Numbered from the stretch's first letter, positions 1 through 10,949 are shown. The stretch: 64,000 bases of DNA from Lichenibacterium dinghuense (GCF_021730615.1 NZ_JAJLMN010000001.1:1798501-1862500); one strand, 5' to 3'. Numbers and translations are program-made. The notes: generated from the sequence alone by a model not told the origin.

Positions 1-127
1 TGACGGAGCCTTAACGACACGCCACGGGAAAAGTTCGCGGCCCGGCCAAAATGAAGTTGACGCCGCCGGAACGGTGTGAATTTGCCCTCGCGGGATCGGA
101 ACCAATTCGCCTCGAAATCGAGCGAGG

Positions 128-655
128 TCAGGCCGGCGCGGGCGCCTTGCGGGCGCCGCGTCTCCGGCTCGCCAGGACCTCAGGGAGGGTGACGGGCCGG
201 AAGCCCTGGGCGTCGACGCCGACGTCGTACTGCTTCGGCATGGGCGTGAGCTTGTTGTGGGAATGGCCGTGCAGGTTCACGGCGCCCCGGCCGATGCCGT
301 TCCAGGTGCGGAAGGCGTAGTGGCAGAGCACCAGCATGCGGTCCTCGACCACGAGCTCGGCATAGTGGCGCACCGAGGCCCAGCCCGGCAGCGACAGGGT
401 CGCGGCGTCGTCGTTGTTGCCGGCGACGAGGTGCTTCTCGCCGTGCAGCGCGTCGAGGAGGGCGGCGCAGCGCTCGGGGCCGGGGCCGAGCGCGAAGTCG
501 CCGAGGTGCCACACCGTGTCGCCCGGCCCCACCCGCTCGTTCCAGCGCGCCACCAGGGCTTCGTCGTGCTCGGCGAGGTCCGCGAAGGGCCGGTGGTCGA
601 ACCGCAGCACCCGCATGTCGCCGAAATGCGTGTCGCTGGTGAAGAAGGTGGTCAT
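128..655 (-). CDS. Calcineurin-like metallophosphoesterase
   Basis: A 175-aa binuclear-metal phosphohydrolase, probably cytoplasmic because no signal peptide is seen. Metal-ligand motifs appear in family order: SDTH at residues 7-10, GDF at 52-54, GNND at 79-82 (Asn in place of the usual His), CH at 111-112 and HGHSH at 129-133. The C-terminal tail is Ala/Arg-rich and looks disordered. It lies 7 bases downstream of the MFS transporter gene on the same strand, so the two are probably co-transcribed. The fold assignment is firm; the substrate cannot be told from sequence, although small proteins of this subgroup often act on nucleotides or phosphodiesters. Confidence 0.85.
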   Translation of the reverse strand: MTTFFTSDTHFGDMRVLRFDHRPFADLAEHDEALVARWNERVGPGDTVWHLGDFALGPGPERCAALLDALHGEKHLVAGNNDDAATLSLPGWASVRHYAELVVEDRMLVLCHYAFRTWNGIGRGAVNLHGHSHNKLTPMPKQYDVGVDAQGFRPVTLPEVLASRRRGARKAPAPA

Positions 656-662
656 CCCTCCC

Positions 663-2075
663 CTACGCGCGGGGCCGGGCCGGCGATCCCACCTCGGCCG
701 CGGCTGCCGCGCGCGGGCCGCGGCCGAGCGCCAGCACGGCGACGAGGCCCGCCGCCGACAGCGCCGCGATGGGCATGAGGCCCAGCGCGTAGGAGCCGGT
801 CGCGTCCTTGATCACGCCGAGCAGCGAGGTGCCGACGAAGCCGCCGATGTTGCCCATGGCGTTGATCTGGGCGATGCCGGCCGCGGCGGCTCCCGCCGCC
901 AGCCACTCGGTCGACAGCGCCCAGAACGGCCCCTTGAACACGTAGGTGGCCGTCACGGCGAGGCACAGCAGCACCATGGTGGGCGGCAGCGCGTCCGTGA
1001 GCAGCGCGGCGCACAGGCTGCCCGCCAGCAGGGCCAGCGGCAGCGCCGTGTGCCACACGCGCTCGCGCGTGCGGTCCGAGTTGCGGCCCCAGAGCACCAT
1101 CAGCACGGAAGCGATGCCGAAGGGCAGCGCGTTGAGCCAGCCCGTGGCGCTGGTGCTGAGCGCGAAGGACTTGATGATCTGCGGCTGCCACAGCGACAGG
1201 CACTGGCTGGCGCCGGACGCGCCCGCGTAGATCAGCGAGGCCGCCAGCACGTAGGGGTTCGACAGGACGCGCCACAGCGACAGGTGGCCCCCCGCCGGCT
1301 TCGGCCTGGCGCCGTCGCGGGCGAGGCGCTCCCGCAGCAGCTCGCGCTCGGCCGGCGACAGCCAAGCGGCGTCGCGCGGGCCGTCCGGCAGGACAGCGAG
1401 CGAGGCGATGCCGAGCGCCACGGCCGGCACGGCTTCGAGCACGAACAGCCACTGCCAGCCGTGCAGGCCGAGCCAGCCGTCCGTGCCGAGCAGCGCCGCC
1501 GAGATCGGCGAGCCGAGGAAGGACGAGACGGGGATCGCCACCATGAAGATGGCCACGATGCGCCCGCGCGCCTCGGCCGGGAACCAGTAGGTGAGGTACA
1601 GGATCACGCCGGGGAAGAAGCCGGCCTCGGCGGCGCCGAGCAGGAGCCGCACGGCGTAGAACGAGTAGGGCCCGACCACGGCCGCCATCAGGCCCGACAC
1701 GAGCCCCCAGGAGATCATGATGCGGGCGATCCAGAGCCGCGCCCCGACCCGCTCCATGGCGAGGTTGCTCGGCACCTCGCAGAGAACGTAGCTGACGTAG
1801 AAGAGCCCGCCGCCGAGCCCGAAGGCCGAGGCCGAGATGCCCACGTCGTGGTTCATCTGCAATGCCGCGAAGCCGGCGTTCACCCGGTCCACGAAGGCGA
1901 TGAAGTAGCACAGCATGAGGAAGGGCAGGATGCGCCACGTCACCTTGCGGGTGACGGCCGCGAGCGCGGCTTCCGAGTGCGTCGCGGCCGCGGGCGCAGC
2001 CTCCGTCCCGGCCGCCGCCCCGTCCATCCCCGCCCCCGTCCGTTCTGCGCGAACCCGTGCCGCTCGGGCGATCAT
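663..2075 (-). CDS. MFS transporter, anion:cation symporter (ACS) type
   Basis: A 470-aa inner-membrane transporter with about twelve hydrophobic segments. The first loop has FVDRVNAGFAALQMNHDVG, the pattern typical of ACS-family permeases for organic acids such as tartrate, phthalate or galactonate, so uptake of a carboxylate is the best guess. A long hydrophilic Ala-rich N-terminus precedes the first helix. The ATG at 2075 gives the full frame, but an in-frame ATG at 2027 would remove 16 residues and is equally possible. The metallophosphoesterase gene follows 7 bases downstream. Family confident, substrate unknown. Confidence 0.85.
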   Translation of the reverse strand: MIARAARVRAERTGAGMDGAAAGTEAAPAAATHSEAALAAVTRKVTWRILPFLMLCYFIAFVDRVNAGFAALQMNHDVGISASAFGLGGGLFYVSYVLCEVPSNLAMERVGARLWIARIMISWGLVSGLMAAVVGPYSFYAVRLLLGAAEAGFFPGVILYLTYWFPAEARGRIVAIFMVAIPVSSFLGSPISAALLGTDGWLGLHGWQWLFVLEAVPAVALGIASLAVLPDGPRDAAWLSPAERELLRERLARDGARPKPAGGHLSLWRVLSNPYVLAASLIYAGASGASQCLSLWQPQIIKSFALSTSATGWLNALPFGIASVLMVLWGRNSDRTRERVWHTALPLALLAGSLCAALLTDALPPTMVLLCLAVTATYVFKGPFWALSTEWLAAGAAAAGIAQINAMGNIGGFVGTSLLGVIKDATGSYALGLMPIAALSAAGLVAVLALGRGPRAAAAAEVGSPARPRA

Positions 2076-2223
2076 GGGCTCCGCGAGGCGATGCGGTCAA
2101 GACGAGGGCGCGCCTGCGGCAGCCCGCCCCTGCGGCGCCTTGCGCCTGAACTCCTTCCGGTCGTCGCGGTTAGGGACGCGCCGCGCCGCGCGGACCGATT
2201 CCAATCGAGATCAGGGGCACACC

Positions 2224-2736
2224 ATGGCCGAGACCGACATCAAGGCGATCTACACGACCGCGCTGCAGAACACCCACGCGCTGGAGCAGCAGGGCCTGCA
2301 GCAGATCGAGCATCAGCTGTCCGGCCTCGGCCAATATCCGCAGTACAAGTCCGCGCTCGAAACCCAGAAGCAGATCGACGCGAAGCACATGGAGCGGCTC
2401 GACAAGGCCCTGCAGGCGGTGGGCGGCTCGACCTCCGGCTTCAAGGAGAGCGTGATGAGCGTCGCCGGCAAGATCGGCGCGGCGGTCCACGCCACGGCGT
2501 CGGACGAGACGCTGAAGAACCTCTACGCCGGCTACGCCTACCAGTTCGACAAGGTCGCGGCCTACAAGTCGCTGGCCGTGATCGCCGAGGAGGCCGGCTA
2601 CAAGGACCACGCGTCCGAGTTCCGCACCAGCATGGAGGAGGACAAGAAGTCCGCCGACGTGATCGACGGCATGATCGAATCCATCACGCGCGAGTACCTG
2701 AAGCTCGCCACCAGCGGGAAGAAGGCCGACAGCTGA
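2224..2736 (+). CDS. Ferritin-like DUF892 (YciE/YciF-type) stress protein
   Basis: A 170-aa all-helical protein. The order of helices and the spaced Glu/His residues (HALEQQG and QQIEHQL in the first 30 residues, later EEAGYKDHASEF and MEEDKKSADVID) match the ferritin-like YciE/YciF (DUF892) family, cytoplasmic proteins linked to general stress in many bacteria. The ATG at 2224 is chosen over a longer open frame because similarity starts here and the upstream part reads through the divergent MFS promoter region. Metal binding is inferred from the fold, not shown. Confidence 0.75.
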   Translation: MAETDIKAIYTTALQNTHALEQQGLQQIEHQLSGLGQYPQYKSALETQKQIDAKHMERLDKALQAVGGSTSGFKESVMSVAGKIGAAVHATASDETLKNLYAGYAYQFDKVAAYKSLAVIAEEAGYKDHASEFRTSMEEDKKSADVIDGMIESITREYLKLATSGKKADS

Positions 2737-2839
2737 GCGGCCGGCGATCCGGGGCGTGCCGGCGACGGCGCGGCACGCCCTGGCGAGGACGGCCCTCGCG
2801 CGCCACCTGAGGGGCGAGGGACGGCGGGGAGGCGGCGCG

Positions 2840-3190
2840 ATGGCGATCAGGTTCGTGGACGTGGGGTCCGAGAAGCCCGGCGAGGCCAAGCCCGGCCCGG
2901 CCCGGCGTGCCCGCGCGCCCGAAGCGGCACCGGAGGCGGCGCCCGAGGACGCGCCGTCCGCCGAGGCCGCCCCGGCCCCGGACGGGGAGGCCTCCGTGCC
3001 GACCCTGCCCCACGCCAAGCCCGAGCCGAAGCCGCGCGGGCGCAAGAAGCCGATGTCGGCCGTGGGAGCCGACAGGTCGAAGGCGCCCGACGCGCCCGCG
3101 GCCCCGCTGCTCGAAGGGCTGCTCCCGGAACTCCAGGCCCACGCCAAGCCGACGCCGAAGCCGCGCGGGCGCAAGAAGGCCTTCGGCTGA
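2840..3190 (+). CDS. Small basic protein with two AT-hook-like KPRGRKK motifs
   Basis: A 116-aa protein of unknown function. The ATG at 2840 has a GGGGAGG ribosome site about 6 bases upstream. The sequence is low-complexity Ala/Pro/Glu with two near-identical basic segments: HAKPEPKPRGRKKPM near the middle and HAKPTPKPRGRKKAFG at the extreme C-terminus. The PRGRKK core resembles an AT-hook, the minor-groove DNA-binding motif with a P-RGR-P core, although Lys replaces the final Pro. It starts about 100 bases after the ferritin-like gene and may share its transcript. DNA binding is a hypothesis; the gene itself is well supported by frame, ribosome site and internal repeat. Confidence 0.6.
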   Translation: MAIRFVDVGSEKPGEAKPGPARRARAPEAAPEAAPEDAPSAEAAPAPDGEASVPTLPHAKPEPKPRGRKKPMSAVGADRSKAPDAPAAPLLEGLLPELQAHAKPTPKPRGRKKAFG

Positions 3191-3203
3191 AGGCAGCCCC
3201 GGC

Positions 3204-5171
3204 CTACAGCGCCATGCGGAAGCGCGCGAACCCGTTCTCGGCCGGCCCGACCTCCTCGATCCTCACGCCCCGCACCTCGCCGAGGTGGGCGCGGGCGCCG
3301 GGGCCGGCCTCGAAGGTGACGGTGGTGTTCGGCACGGCCGCGAGCCTCCAGTTGCCGTCGGCCCTGGGGTCCACCGTGCCGCGGTCGTGAATGTAGCGCA
3401 CGACGACGTCGCGGTTGGTGTCGGGCGCGGCGAGGATCGCCGCCTTCGCGTCGACGCCCGGGAAGTTGCCGCCTCCGCCCGCCCGGTAGTTGTTGCTCAC
3501 GACCACGAAGGTGGCGGCTTCGTCGATCGGCGCGCCGCCGTACCTCAGGTCGACGACGCGGCGCGCTCCGGGCGCGACCAGCCGACCGTCGGCGTCGTAG
3601 CGGGACGGCTGCGTCGGGTCGATCGCGTAGGTGACGCCGTCGATCACGTCGAAGTTGTAGGACGGGAAGCCCGCGTCGATCAGCGGCTGGTCGGGCGCGC
3701 CCGGCTGGATCCGCCGGAAGATGCCGGCCGAGCGCTCCAGCCATTCCCGCACCGTCGCGCCGCTCACCGCCACCAGCGTCACGGTGTTGGGATACAGGTA
3801 GAGGTCCGCGACGTTGCGGATGGCGATCGGCCCCGCCGGCACGTCGGTGTAGTAGTCGGCGCCGTTTCGGCCCCCGACCTTGAAGGGCGCGGCGGCGGAC
3901 AGCAGCGGAAGCCCCTCCCACCGAGAGCCCTCGAGCAGCGGCGCCGCGTACCAGCGCTGCGCGTCGGACACGATCTGGACCGACGGGTCGTCGGCGACGA
4001 GCGCGAAATGGGAGAAGAGCGGCGCGGAGGTGCGGCCGACCGGCGTGCGGACGTAGGCCAGCGTCGACTCGTGGTCGGGCTTCGCCGCCGCGGCGACGCC
4101 GGCCTCGTCGGGCACGAGCGGCACCGCGGCCTTGCCGTCGCGGCGAAAGATCGGCCGGGCCTCGACCGCGAAGTCGGCCACGCGCCAGCGCCCGCCGCCG
4201 TGCTCCAGCGCGAGGTCGATCAGCCCCATGTGCGAGCCCCAGAATCCCGCCATCACGGCCGGCACGCCCTGCAGCGTGCCCCGCGCCGTGTCGACCCCGG
4301 CGATGCCCCCGAAATCCTTCGGCCCCGGGAAGACGAGGTGCTGGTGGCCGGCCAGGATCGCGTCGATGCCCGGCACGCCGGCGAGGTACAGCGAGGCGTT
4401 CTCCATCCGGTCCGTCCGGCCGGCCGCGATGCCGGAATGGCTCAGCGCGACCACGAGGTCGGCGCCGTCCTCGCGCAGGCGCGGCACCCAGGCCCGCGCG
4501 GCCTCCACGATGTCGCGCGTCGCGACCCGGCCGTCGAGCTTGGCGGCGTCCCAGGTGGTGATCTGCGGCGGCACGAAGCCGATCACGCCGATGCGGATCG
4601 GCAGGTCGCGCCCGGCGCCGTCCTTGAGGGTGCGGTCGAGGATCGCGTAGGGGCGGATGTAGAGCCGGTCCTTCAGCGGATCCGCCGCCAGCGCGCCTCG
4701 CGCGAGGTTGGCGCAGACGAAGGGGAAGTCCGCGCCCGCGAGCGCCCGGTCGAGGAATTCGAGCCCGTAGTTGAACTCGTGGTTGCCCAGCGTCGAGCAG
4801 CCGTAGCCCATGGCGTTCATGGCGCGGATCACGGGGTGGACGTAGCCGTCCGGCAGGCCGTGCGCGAAGGCCACGTAGTCGCCCATGGGGCTGCCCTGGA
4901 TGATGTCGCCGTCGTCGAGCAGCAGCGTGTTGGCGGCCTCGGCCCGCGCCGCGTCGATCAGGCTCGCCGTGCGGGTCAGCCCGAAGGTGTCGTTCGGCTT
5001 GTCAGCGTAATAGTCGTAGGGGAAGACGTTGACGTGGAGGTCGGTGGTGGCCAGCACCCGCAGGTGGACCTGGTCGGCCGCGGCCCGGGCCGCGAAGGGG
5101 TGCAGCGCGACGGCGCCCGCCAGGGCGGCGGTGCCGCGCAGGACCGCGCGGCGGGGAACGGCGATGGGCAT
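3204..5171 (-). CDS. cpdB: 2',3'-cyclic-nucleotide 2'-phosphodiesterase / 3'-nucleotidase
   Basis: A 655-aa periplasmic enzyme that opens 2',3'-cyclic nucleotides and then removes the 3'-phosphate, salvaging nucleosides and phosphate. A twin-arginine-type signal (PRRAVLRGTAALAG, cleavage likely after about residue 31) is followed by the calcineurin-like domain (TTDLHVNVF, DDGDIIQGSP, GNHEFNYGLEF, ALSHSG, GHQHLVFPG) and then a 5'-nucleotidase C-terminal domain (SNNYRAGGGGNFPG). Length and motif order fit CpdB. The start has GGAGC ahead of the ATG. It is divergent from the KaiC-like gene, leaving about 160 bases between the two starts. Confidence 0.92.
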   Translation of the reverse strand: MPIAVPRRAVLRGTAALAGAVALHPFAARAAADQVHLRVLATTDLHVNVFPYDYYADKPNDTFGLTRTASLIDAARAEAANTLLLDDGDIIQGSPMGDYVAFAHGLPDGYVHPVIRAMNAMGYGCSTLGNHEFNYGLEFLDRALAGADFPFVCANLARGALAADPLKDRLYIRPYAILDRTLKDGAGRDLPIRIGVIGFVPPQITTWDAAKLDGRVATRDIVEAARAWVPRLREDGADLVVALSHSGIAAGRTDRMENASLYLAGVPGIDAILAGHQHLVFPGPKDFGGIAGVDTARGTLQGVPAVMAGFWGSHMGLIDLALEHGGGRWRVADFAVEARPIFRRDGKAAVPLVPDEAGVAAAAKPDHESTLAYVRTPVGRTSAPLFSHFALVADDPSVQIVSDAQRWYAAPLLEGSRWEGLPLLSAAAPFKVGGRNGADYYTDVPAGPIAIRNVADLYLYPNTVTLVAVSGATVREWLERSAGIFRRIQPGAPDQPLIDAGFPSYNFDVIDGVTYAIDPTQPSRYDADGRLVAPGARRVVDLRYGGAPIDEAATFVVVSNNYRAGGGGNFPGVDAKAAILAAPDTNRDVVVRYIHDRGTVDPRADGNWRLAAVPNTTVTFEAGPGARAHLGEVRGVRIEEVGPAENGFARFRMAL

Positions 5172-5332
5172 GGCGGGGCGCTCCTTCGGGTGATGACCCG
5201 CCCATCCTGGCGCGGCCGCGTGTCATCGCGAAGACCGGCGGCCGGCGCGAGCCCGCGGCCCGGCGCCCACCATCGCGCGTTGCCGCGCCGCGCCGATCGC
5301 TTTAAGGATCTGACGCGTCGAAGGCGAAGGGC

Positions 5333-6821
5333 ATGGCCGAGCAGAACAAGCTGAAGACCGGCAACGCCGGGCTGGATGACATTCTGCGAGGGGGGCTGCC
5401 TGCGGGTCGCATGTACCTCGTCGAGGGCTCGCCGGGATCGGGCAAGACGACCCTCGGGCTGGAGTTCCTGCTGGAGGGCGTGCGCCGCGGCGAGCCGGTG
5501 CTCTACATCACGCTGTCGGAGAGCCGCGAGGAGCTCATGGTCGTCGCGGCGTCGCACGGCCTGTCGCTCGACGGCGTGTCGGTCTTCGAGCTGGCGTCCG
5601 CCGACGAGGCGATCGGCCATGGCGCGGAGCAGTCGATCCTGCACCCGTGGGAGGCCGAGCTCGGCCAGACCGTCGCCCTGATCCGGTCCGAGGTGGAAAG
5701 GATCCGCCCGGCCCGCGTCGTCTTCGACAGCCTGTCCGAGCTGCGCCTGCTCGCCCAGGACTCGCTGCGCTTCCGGCGGCAGGTGCTGGCCCTCAAGCAG
5801 TTCTTCGATCCGCGCGGCACCACCGTGCTGCTGGTCGACGACCTTGCCGGCCTGATCCCCGCGGGCGACGGCCACCTGCACAGCATCTGCCACGGCGTGA
5901 TCACGCTGGAGCGCCTGACGCTCGACTTCGGCGCGGCGCGGCGGCGCCTGCAGGTGCAGAAGCTGCGCGGCGTCGACTATGTCGCGGGCTACCACGACTT
6001 CAACATCCGGCGGGGCGGGCTCGACGTGTTCCCGCGCCTCGTGGCGCTCGACCAGCATGCCGACTTCGTCGGGGACCCCGTGCCGAGCGGCAACGACGAA
6101 CTCGACCGCCTCGTGGCCGGCGGCCCCCTGCGCGGCACCACCATGCTGATCACCGGGCCCGCCGGCACCGGCAAGACCACGATCGCGCTGCAGTACCTCG
6201 ACGCGGCCTGCCGCCGGGGCGAGCCCTGCGCCATCTTCGAGTTCGACGAGCGCATCGGCACCATGTTCACGCGCGCCAGGGCGCTCGGCATCGACCTCGG
6301 CGGCCACGTCGCCCGCGGGCACCTCCGCGTGCACCAGGTCGACCCGGCCGAGCTGTCGCCGGGCGAGTTCTCGGCTCGCGTGCAGCGCGCGGTCGACCGC
6401 GGCGGGGTGCGGCTGCTCGTCATCGACAGCCTGAACGGCTATCTCGCCGCCATGCCGCAGGAACAGCAGCTCATCCTGCAACTGCACGAGCTCCTGTCCT
6501 ACCTGAATCAGAAGGGCGTGATGACGCTGCTGATCAACCCGCAGCACGGGATGGTCGGCACCATGTCCGGGTCGATCGACGTCAGCTACGTCGCCGACAC
6601 CGTGATGCTGCTCCGCTACTTCGAGGCGGAGGGGCGCATCCGCAAGGCGATCTCGATCCTCAAGAATCGCTCCGGCGCGCACGAGGACACGATCCGCGAG
6701 CTCCGCATCAGCAGCGCCGAGGGCGTGCAGGTCAGCGAACCGCTGTCGGCCTTCCGGGGCGTGCTGACCGGCACCCCGGAATACGTCGGAGTATCGCCCG
6801 CCCTGATGGAGGCGCCCGACC

Positions 6822-6832
<11 letters not shown>
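5333..6832 (+). CDS. KaiC-like tandem RecA-fold ATPase
   Basis: A 499-aa cytoplasmic ATPase with two KaiC/RAD55-type domains. Walker A motifs are GSPGSGKTT at residues 32-40 and GPAGTGKTT near 275-283; each half begins with the family pattern G-L-D-x-I/L-GGL/P (GNAGLDDILRGGLPAG and GNDELDRLVAGGPLRG). The second half contains FEFDER and the Walker-B-like LLVIDSLNG. Canonical clock KaiC pairs with KaiA/KaiB, and neither is adjacent; instead the gene overlaps a hybrid histidine kinase by 11 bases, so coupling to that kinase is likely. The role is probably signalling or stress rather than a true clock, but this is inference. Confidence 0.85.
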
Positions 6833-8486
<1,654 letters not shown>

Positions 8487-8531
8487 AGGCTCGGCGGGGC
8501 CGCCGCGCACTGCCCTGCGGCCGCGCCCGAC

Positions 8532-9419
8532 CTATCCCGCCAGGAAGGCCCGCAGCTCCGCCACGACCTCCTCGGGCCGCTCCTCCTGCAGCAGGTGGCC
8601 GCAGGCGAGGCCCCGGCCCCGCACGTCGTCGGCCACCTCGCGCCATGTTTCCAGCACGTCGTAGAGCTTGCCGACCGTGCCCTCGGCGCCCCAGAGCGCG
8701 AGCAGCGGCGCCCGCACGGCCTGCCCGTTCTCGCGCGAGGCGCGGTCGTGGACGAGGTCGATCGTCGCGGCCGCGCGGTAGTCCTCGCAGATGGCGTGGA
8801 CCGCGGCGGGGTCGTAGTGGCGCAGGTATTCCGCGACCACCTCCTCGCGCGGCACGCCCGCCGTCCGGCTCTGGTGCGCGAGGTGGCTGCGGAGAAAGAA
8901 CTCCGGGTCGGCGCCGATCAGGCGCTCGGGCAGCGGCTCGGGCTGGATCAGGAAGAACCACCAGAAGTAGGCCCTGGCGAAGGCCATGTCGGTGCGCTCG
9001 TACATGTGCAGCGTCGGCGCGATGTCGAGCACGGCGACCCGGCTGACGCGGTCGGCGTGGTCGAGCGCCAGGCGGTGCGCCACGCGGCCGCCGCGGTCGT
9101 GGCCCACCACGGCGTAGTCCTCGTGGCCGAGGCTCCGCATCACGGCCGCGGCGTCGCGCGCCATGGCGCGCTTGGAATAGGCGGAATGGTCGGGGGGCGA
9201 GGACGGCCTCGCGCTCGCGCCGTAGCCGCGCAGATCCATCAGCACGACACTGTGCGCCTCGGCCAGCGCCGGCGCCACCGCGTGCCACGTGGACAGCGTC
9301 TGCGGGTGGCCGTGCAGCAGCAGCACGGGCCGCCCCCGCCCCGCCGTGCGGACGTGGATCTGCACCCCTGCCCCGGTCTCGATGGTGCGCTCATCGAAGC
9401 CCGGGAGGAGGTCGGTCAT
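8532..9419 (-). CDS. Alpha/beta hydrolase of the haloacetate dehalogenase / epoxide hydrolase group
   Basis: A 295-aa alpha/beta hydrolase. The nucleophile is Asp108 in VVGHDRGGR, the acid is probably Asp133 in VLDIAP, and a late His in CGHLLQEE would complete the triad. HGHPQT supplies the oxyanion hole. The whole pattern (GHDRGGR, FLIQPEPLPERLIGADPEFFLRS) matches fluoroacetate dehalogenase-like proteins. The His of their halide-binding HW pair appears to be Trp here (YFWWFFL, residues 152-158), so defluorination should not be assumed. The gene begins 7 bases after efeB ends and may be read from the efe operon, although no iron role is evident. Confidence 0.8.
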   Translation of the reverse strand: MTDLLPGFDERTIETGAGVQIHVRTAGRGRPVLLLHGHPQTLSTWHAVAPALAEAHSVVLMDLRGYGASARPSSPPDHSAYSKRAMARDAAAVMRSLGHEDYAVVGHDRGGRVAHRLALDHADRVSRVAVLDIAPTLHMYERTDMAFARAYFWWFFLIQPEPLPERLIGADPEFFLRSHLAHQSRTAGVPREEVVAEYLRHYDPAAVHAICEDYRAAATIDLVHDRASRENGQAVRAPLLALWGAEGTVGKLYDVLETWREVADDVRGRGLACGHLLQEERPEEVVAELRAFLAG

Positions 9420-9426
9420 GGCCGGA

Positions 9427-10746
9427 TCACACGCTGGTTTCGAGCAACGCCTTGGCGAGGTAGTCGCGCGGGCTCTCGACGCCCGGCAGCGCGAAGAAGT
9501 AGCCGCCGCCGACGGGCTTGACGTACTCCTCCAGCGGTTCGCCGTTCAAGCGCGTCTGCACGGCGACGAAGCCCCGGTCGAGGTCCGACTGGAAGGCCGC
9601 GAACAGCAGGCCCATGTCGAGCTGCCCGGCCTTGGTCAGCCCGTTGGAATAGTTGTAGGCGCGGCGCAGGATGAGGCTGTCGGCCGAGGCGGCGTCGCGC
9701 GGGTTGGCGCGCCGGATGTGGGCGTCGAGCGGCACGCGATGGCCTTCCGGGTCGGCGAGATAGTCGGGCAGGTCGTGCTCGCGCGCCATGCCGAGCGGCG
9801 CGCCCTCGGCCTTGTCGCGGCCGATGATGGTCTGCTGCTCCTGCAGCGGCGTGCGGTCCCACCGCTCGACGAGCGTCCGGATGATCCGCACCGCCTGGTA
9901 GGTGCCGCCGCGCGCCCAGGCGGGCTCGCCCGACCCCTCGCCCACCCACACGATGCGATCCATCAGGGCGGCATCCTTGGCGTCGAGGTTGGCGGTGCCG
10001 TCCTTGAAGCCGAGGAGGTTGCGGGCCGTGTCGCGCCCCTGCGTCTTGATCGTGTGCGGCGGCAGAAAGCCGTCCTGCTTCCAGCGCAGCGCGAGGTCGG
10101 CGGGGAACTCCTTCAGCACCGCGCGGAGCGCGTGAATGTTGGTCTCGGCCGTGTTGCTGTTGAACTGAATCAGGAGGTCGCCGTGGCAGCAGTCCCCGTC
10201 GAGCGCGTCGTTGGGGAAGGCCGTCATCGCGACGAGCCGCTTCGGCCGCTGCGGGGCGAGGCCGAAGCGCGCGTCGAACAGGGAGGCGCCGAAGGCCACC
10301 GTCATCGACAGGTTGTCGGTCATGCCCGCCGGGCCGAGGAGGCCGTTGTCGGGCGGGGGCATCTTGTCGTCGGTGGGCTGCGGGAACTCGCCCCCCATCA
10401 GGGCGGCGGTGCGGGCGGTGAGCCGCCGCATCAGCGCCGCGAGGTCCTCGCGCGAATCCGCCAGCACGTCGAAGGAGGCGAGCAGCGCCGCCGCGGGCTG
10501 CGGGGTGACGATGCCGGCCTGGTGCGGGCCGTAGAAGCTCTGACGGTCGAGCGTGCCGTCGCTGTCGGGCTGCGCGCGGCGCTCCTCCTGCGCGGTCGCG
10601 GCCAGGGCCGCGGTCGGCGCCAGGCCGGCCGCGCCCGCCAGGCCGAGCAGGCCGAGCAGGCTGCGGCGCCCGGGGCAGGACGGGGCGTCGGCCGGGGCCG
10701 GCGCCGCGCCGAAGGGGCATCGCCCGAGATCGTTCCTGTCCGTCAT
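9427..10746 (-). CDS. efeB: Deferrochelatase / dye-decolorizing peroxidase EfeB
   Basis: A 439-aa Tat-exported haem peroxidase, the periplasmic partner of the EfeUO ferrous-iron system. The ATG at 10746 is preferred over 10770 because AGAAGGA lies just upstream. A twin-arginine signal (PGRRSLLGLLGLAG) begins near residue 26. The DyP signature GFKDGTANLD supplies the distal Asp of the GxxDG motif, and a region with EHDLPDYLADPEGHRVPLDAHIRR should carry the proximal haem His. The last gene of the efeU-efeO-efeB order, it is separated from efeO by a 240-base gap holding a large palindromic repeat that could reduce its expression. Confidence 0.92.
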   Translation of the reverse strand: MTDRNDLGRCPFGAAPAPADAPSCPGRRSLLGLLGLAGAAGLAPTAALAATAQEERRAQPDSDGTLDRQSFYGPHQAGIVTPQPAAALLASFDVLADSREDLAALMRRLTARTAALMGGEFPQPTDDKMPPPDNGLLGPAGMTDNLSMTVAFGASLFDARFGLAPQRPKRLVAMTAFPNDALDGDCCHGDLLIQFNSNTAETNIHALRAVLKEFPADLALRWKQDGFLPPHTIKTQGRDTARNLLGFKDGTANLDAKDAALMDRIVWVGEGSGEPAWARGGTYQAVRIIRTLVERWDRTPLQEQQTIIGRDKAEGAPLGMAREHDLPDYLADPEGHRVPLDAHIRRANPRDAASADSLILRRAYNYSNGLTKAGQLDMGLLFAAFQSDLDRGFVAVQTRLNGEPLEEYVKPVGGGYFFALPGVESPRDYLAKALLETSV

Positions 10747-10812
10747 CGGTCCTTCTCTCCGCCCTTCCATTCTGGTCCGTTCGGTCGGAACGCTCAGGTG
10801 CCGCGCGATGCG

Positions 10813-10949
10813 CCTCCCCTCTCCCTTGTGAAGAGGGGTCGGGGGTGAGGGTAAAGCGGCGCGTTTCCAGGGTGGAGCACGGGCCTGCCCGTTCCGCGGC
10901 GCTCCCCCGGCCCCTCACCCCCGACCCCTCTCCACAAGGGAGAGGGGAG
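10813..10949. repeat. Long palindromic repeat between efeO and efeB
   Basis: Two arms of about 37 bases, 10813-10850 and 10911-10949, are near-perfect inverted copies. The left reads CTCCCCTCTCCCTTGTG then AAGAGGGGTCGGGGGTGAGGG; the right is its reverse complement with small differences. Each arm can also fold on itself (CCCCTCTCC with GAGAGGGG). About 60 bases lie between the arms. It resembles the mosaic palindromic elements scattered through GC-rich alphaproteobacterial genomes. In the efe transcript it would form strong hairpins and could act as a processing or attenuation site. Confidence 0.75.

Noticed and set aside
1-127. Left-edge sequence
   Set aside because: Too short and without motifs to support a partial gene or regulatory site.
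414-2810. Very long open frame of 798 codons on the plus strand
   Set aside because: It lies antisense to the metallophosphoesterase and MFS genes and has Arg/Gly/His-rich shadow composition typical of GC-rich non-coding frames.
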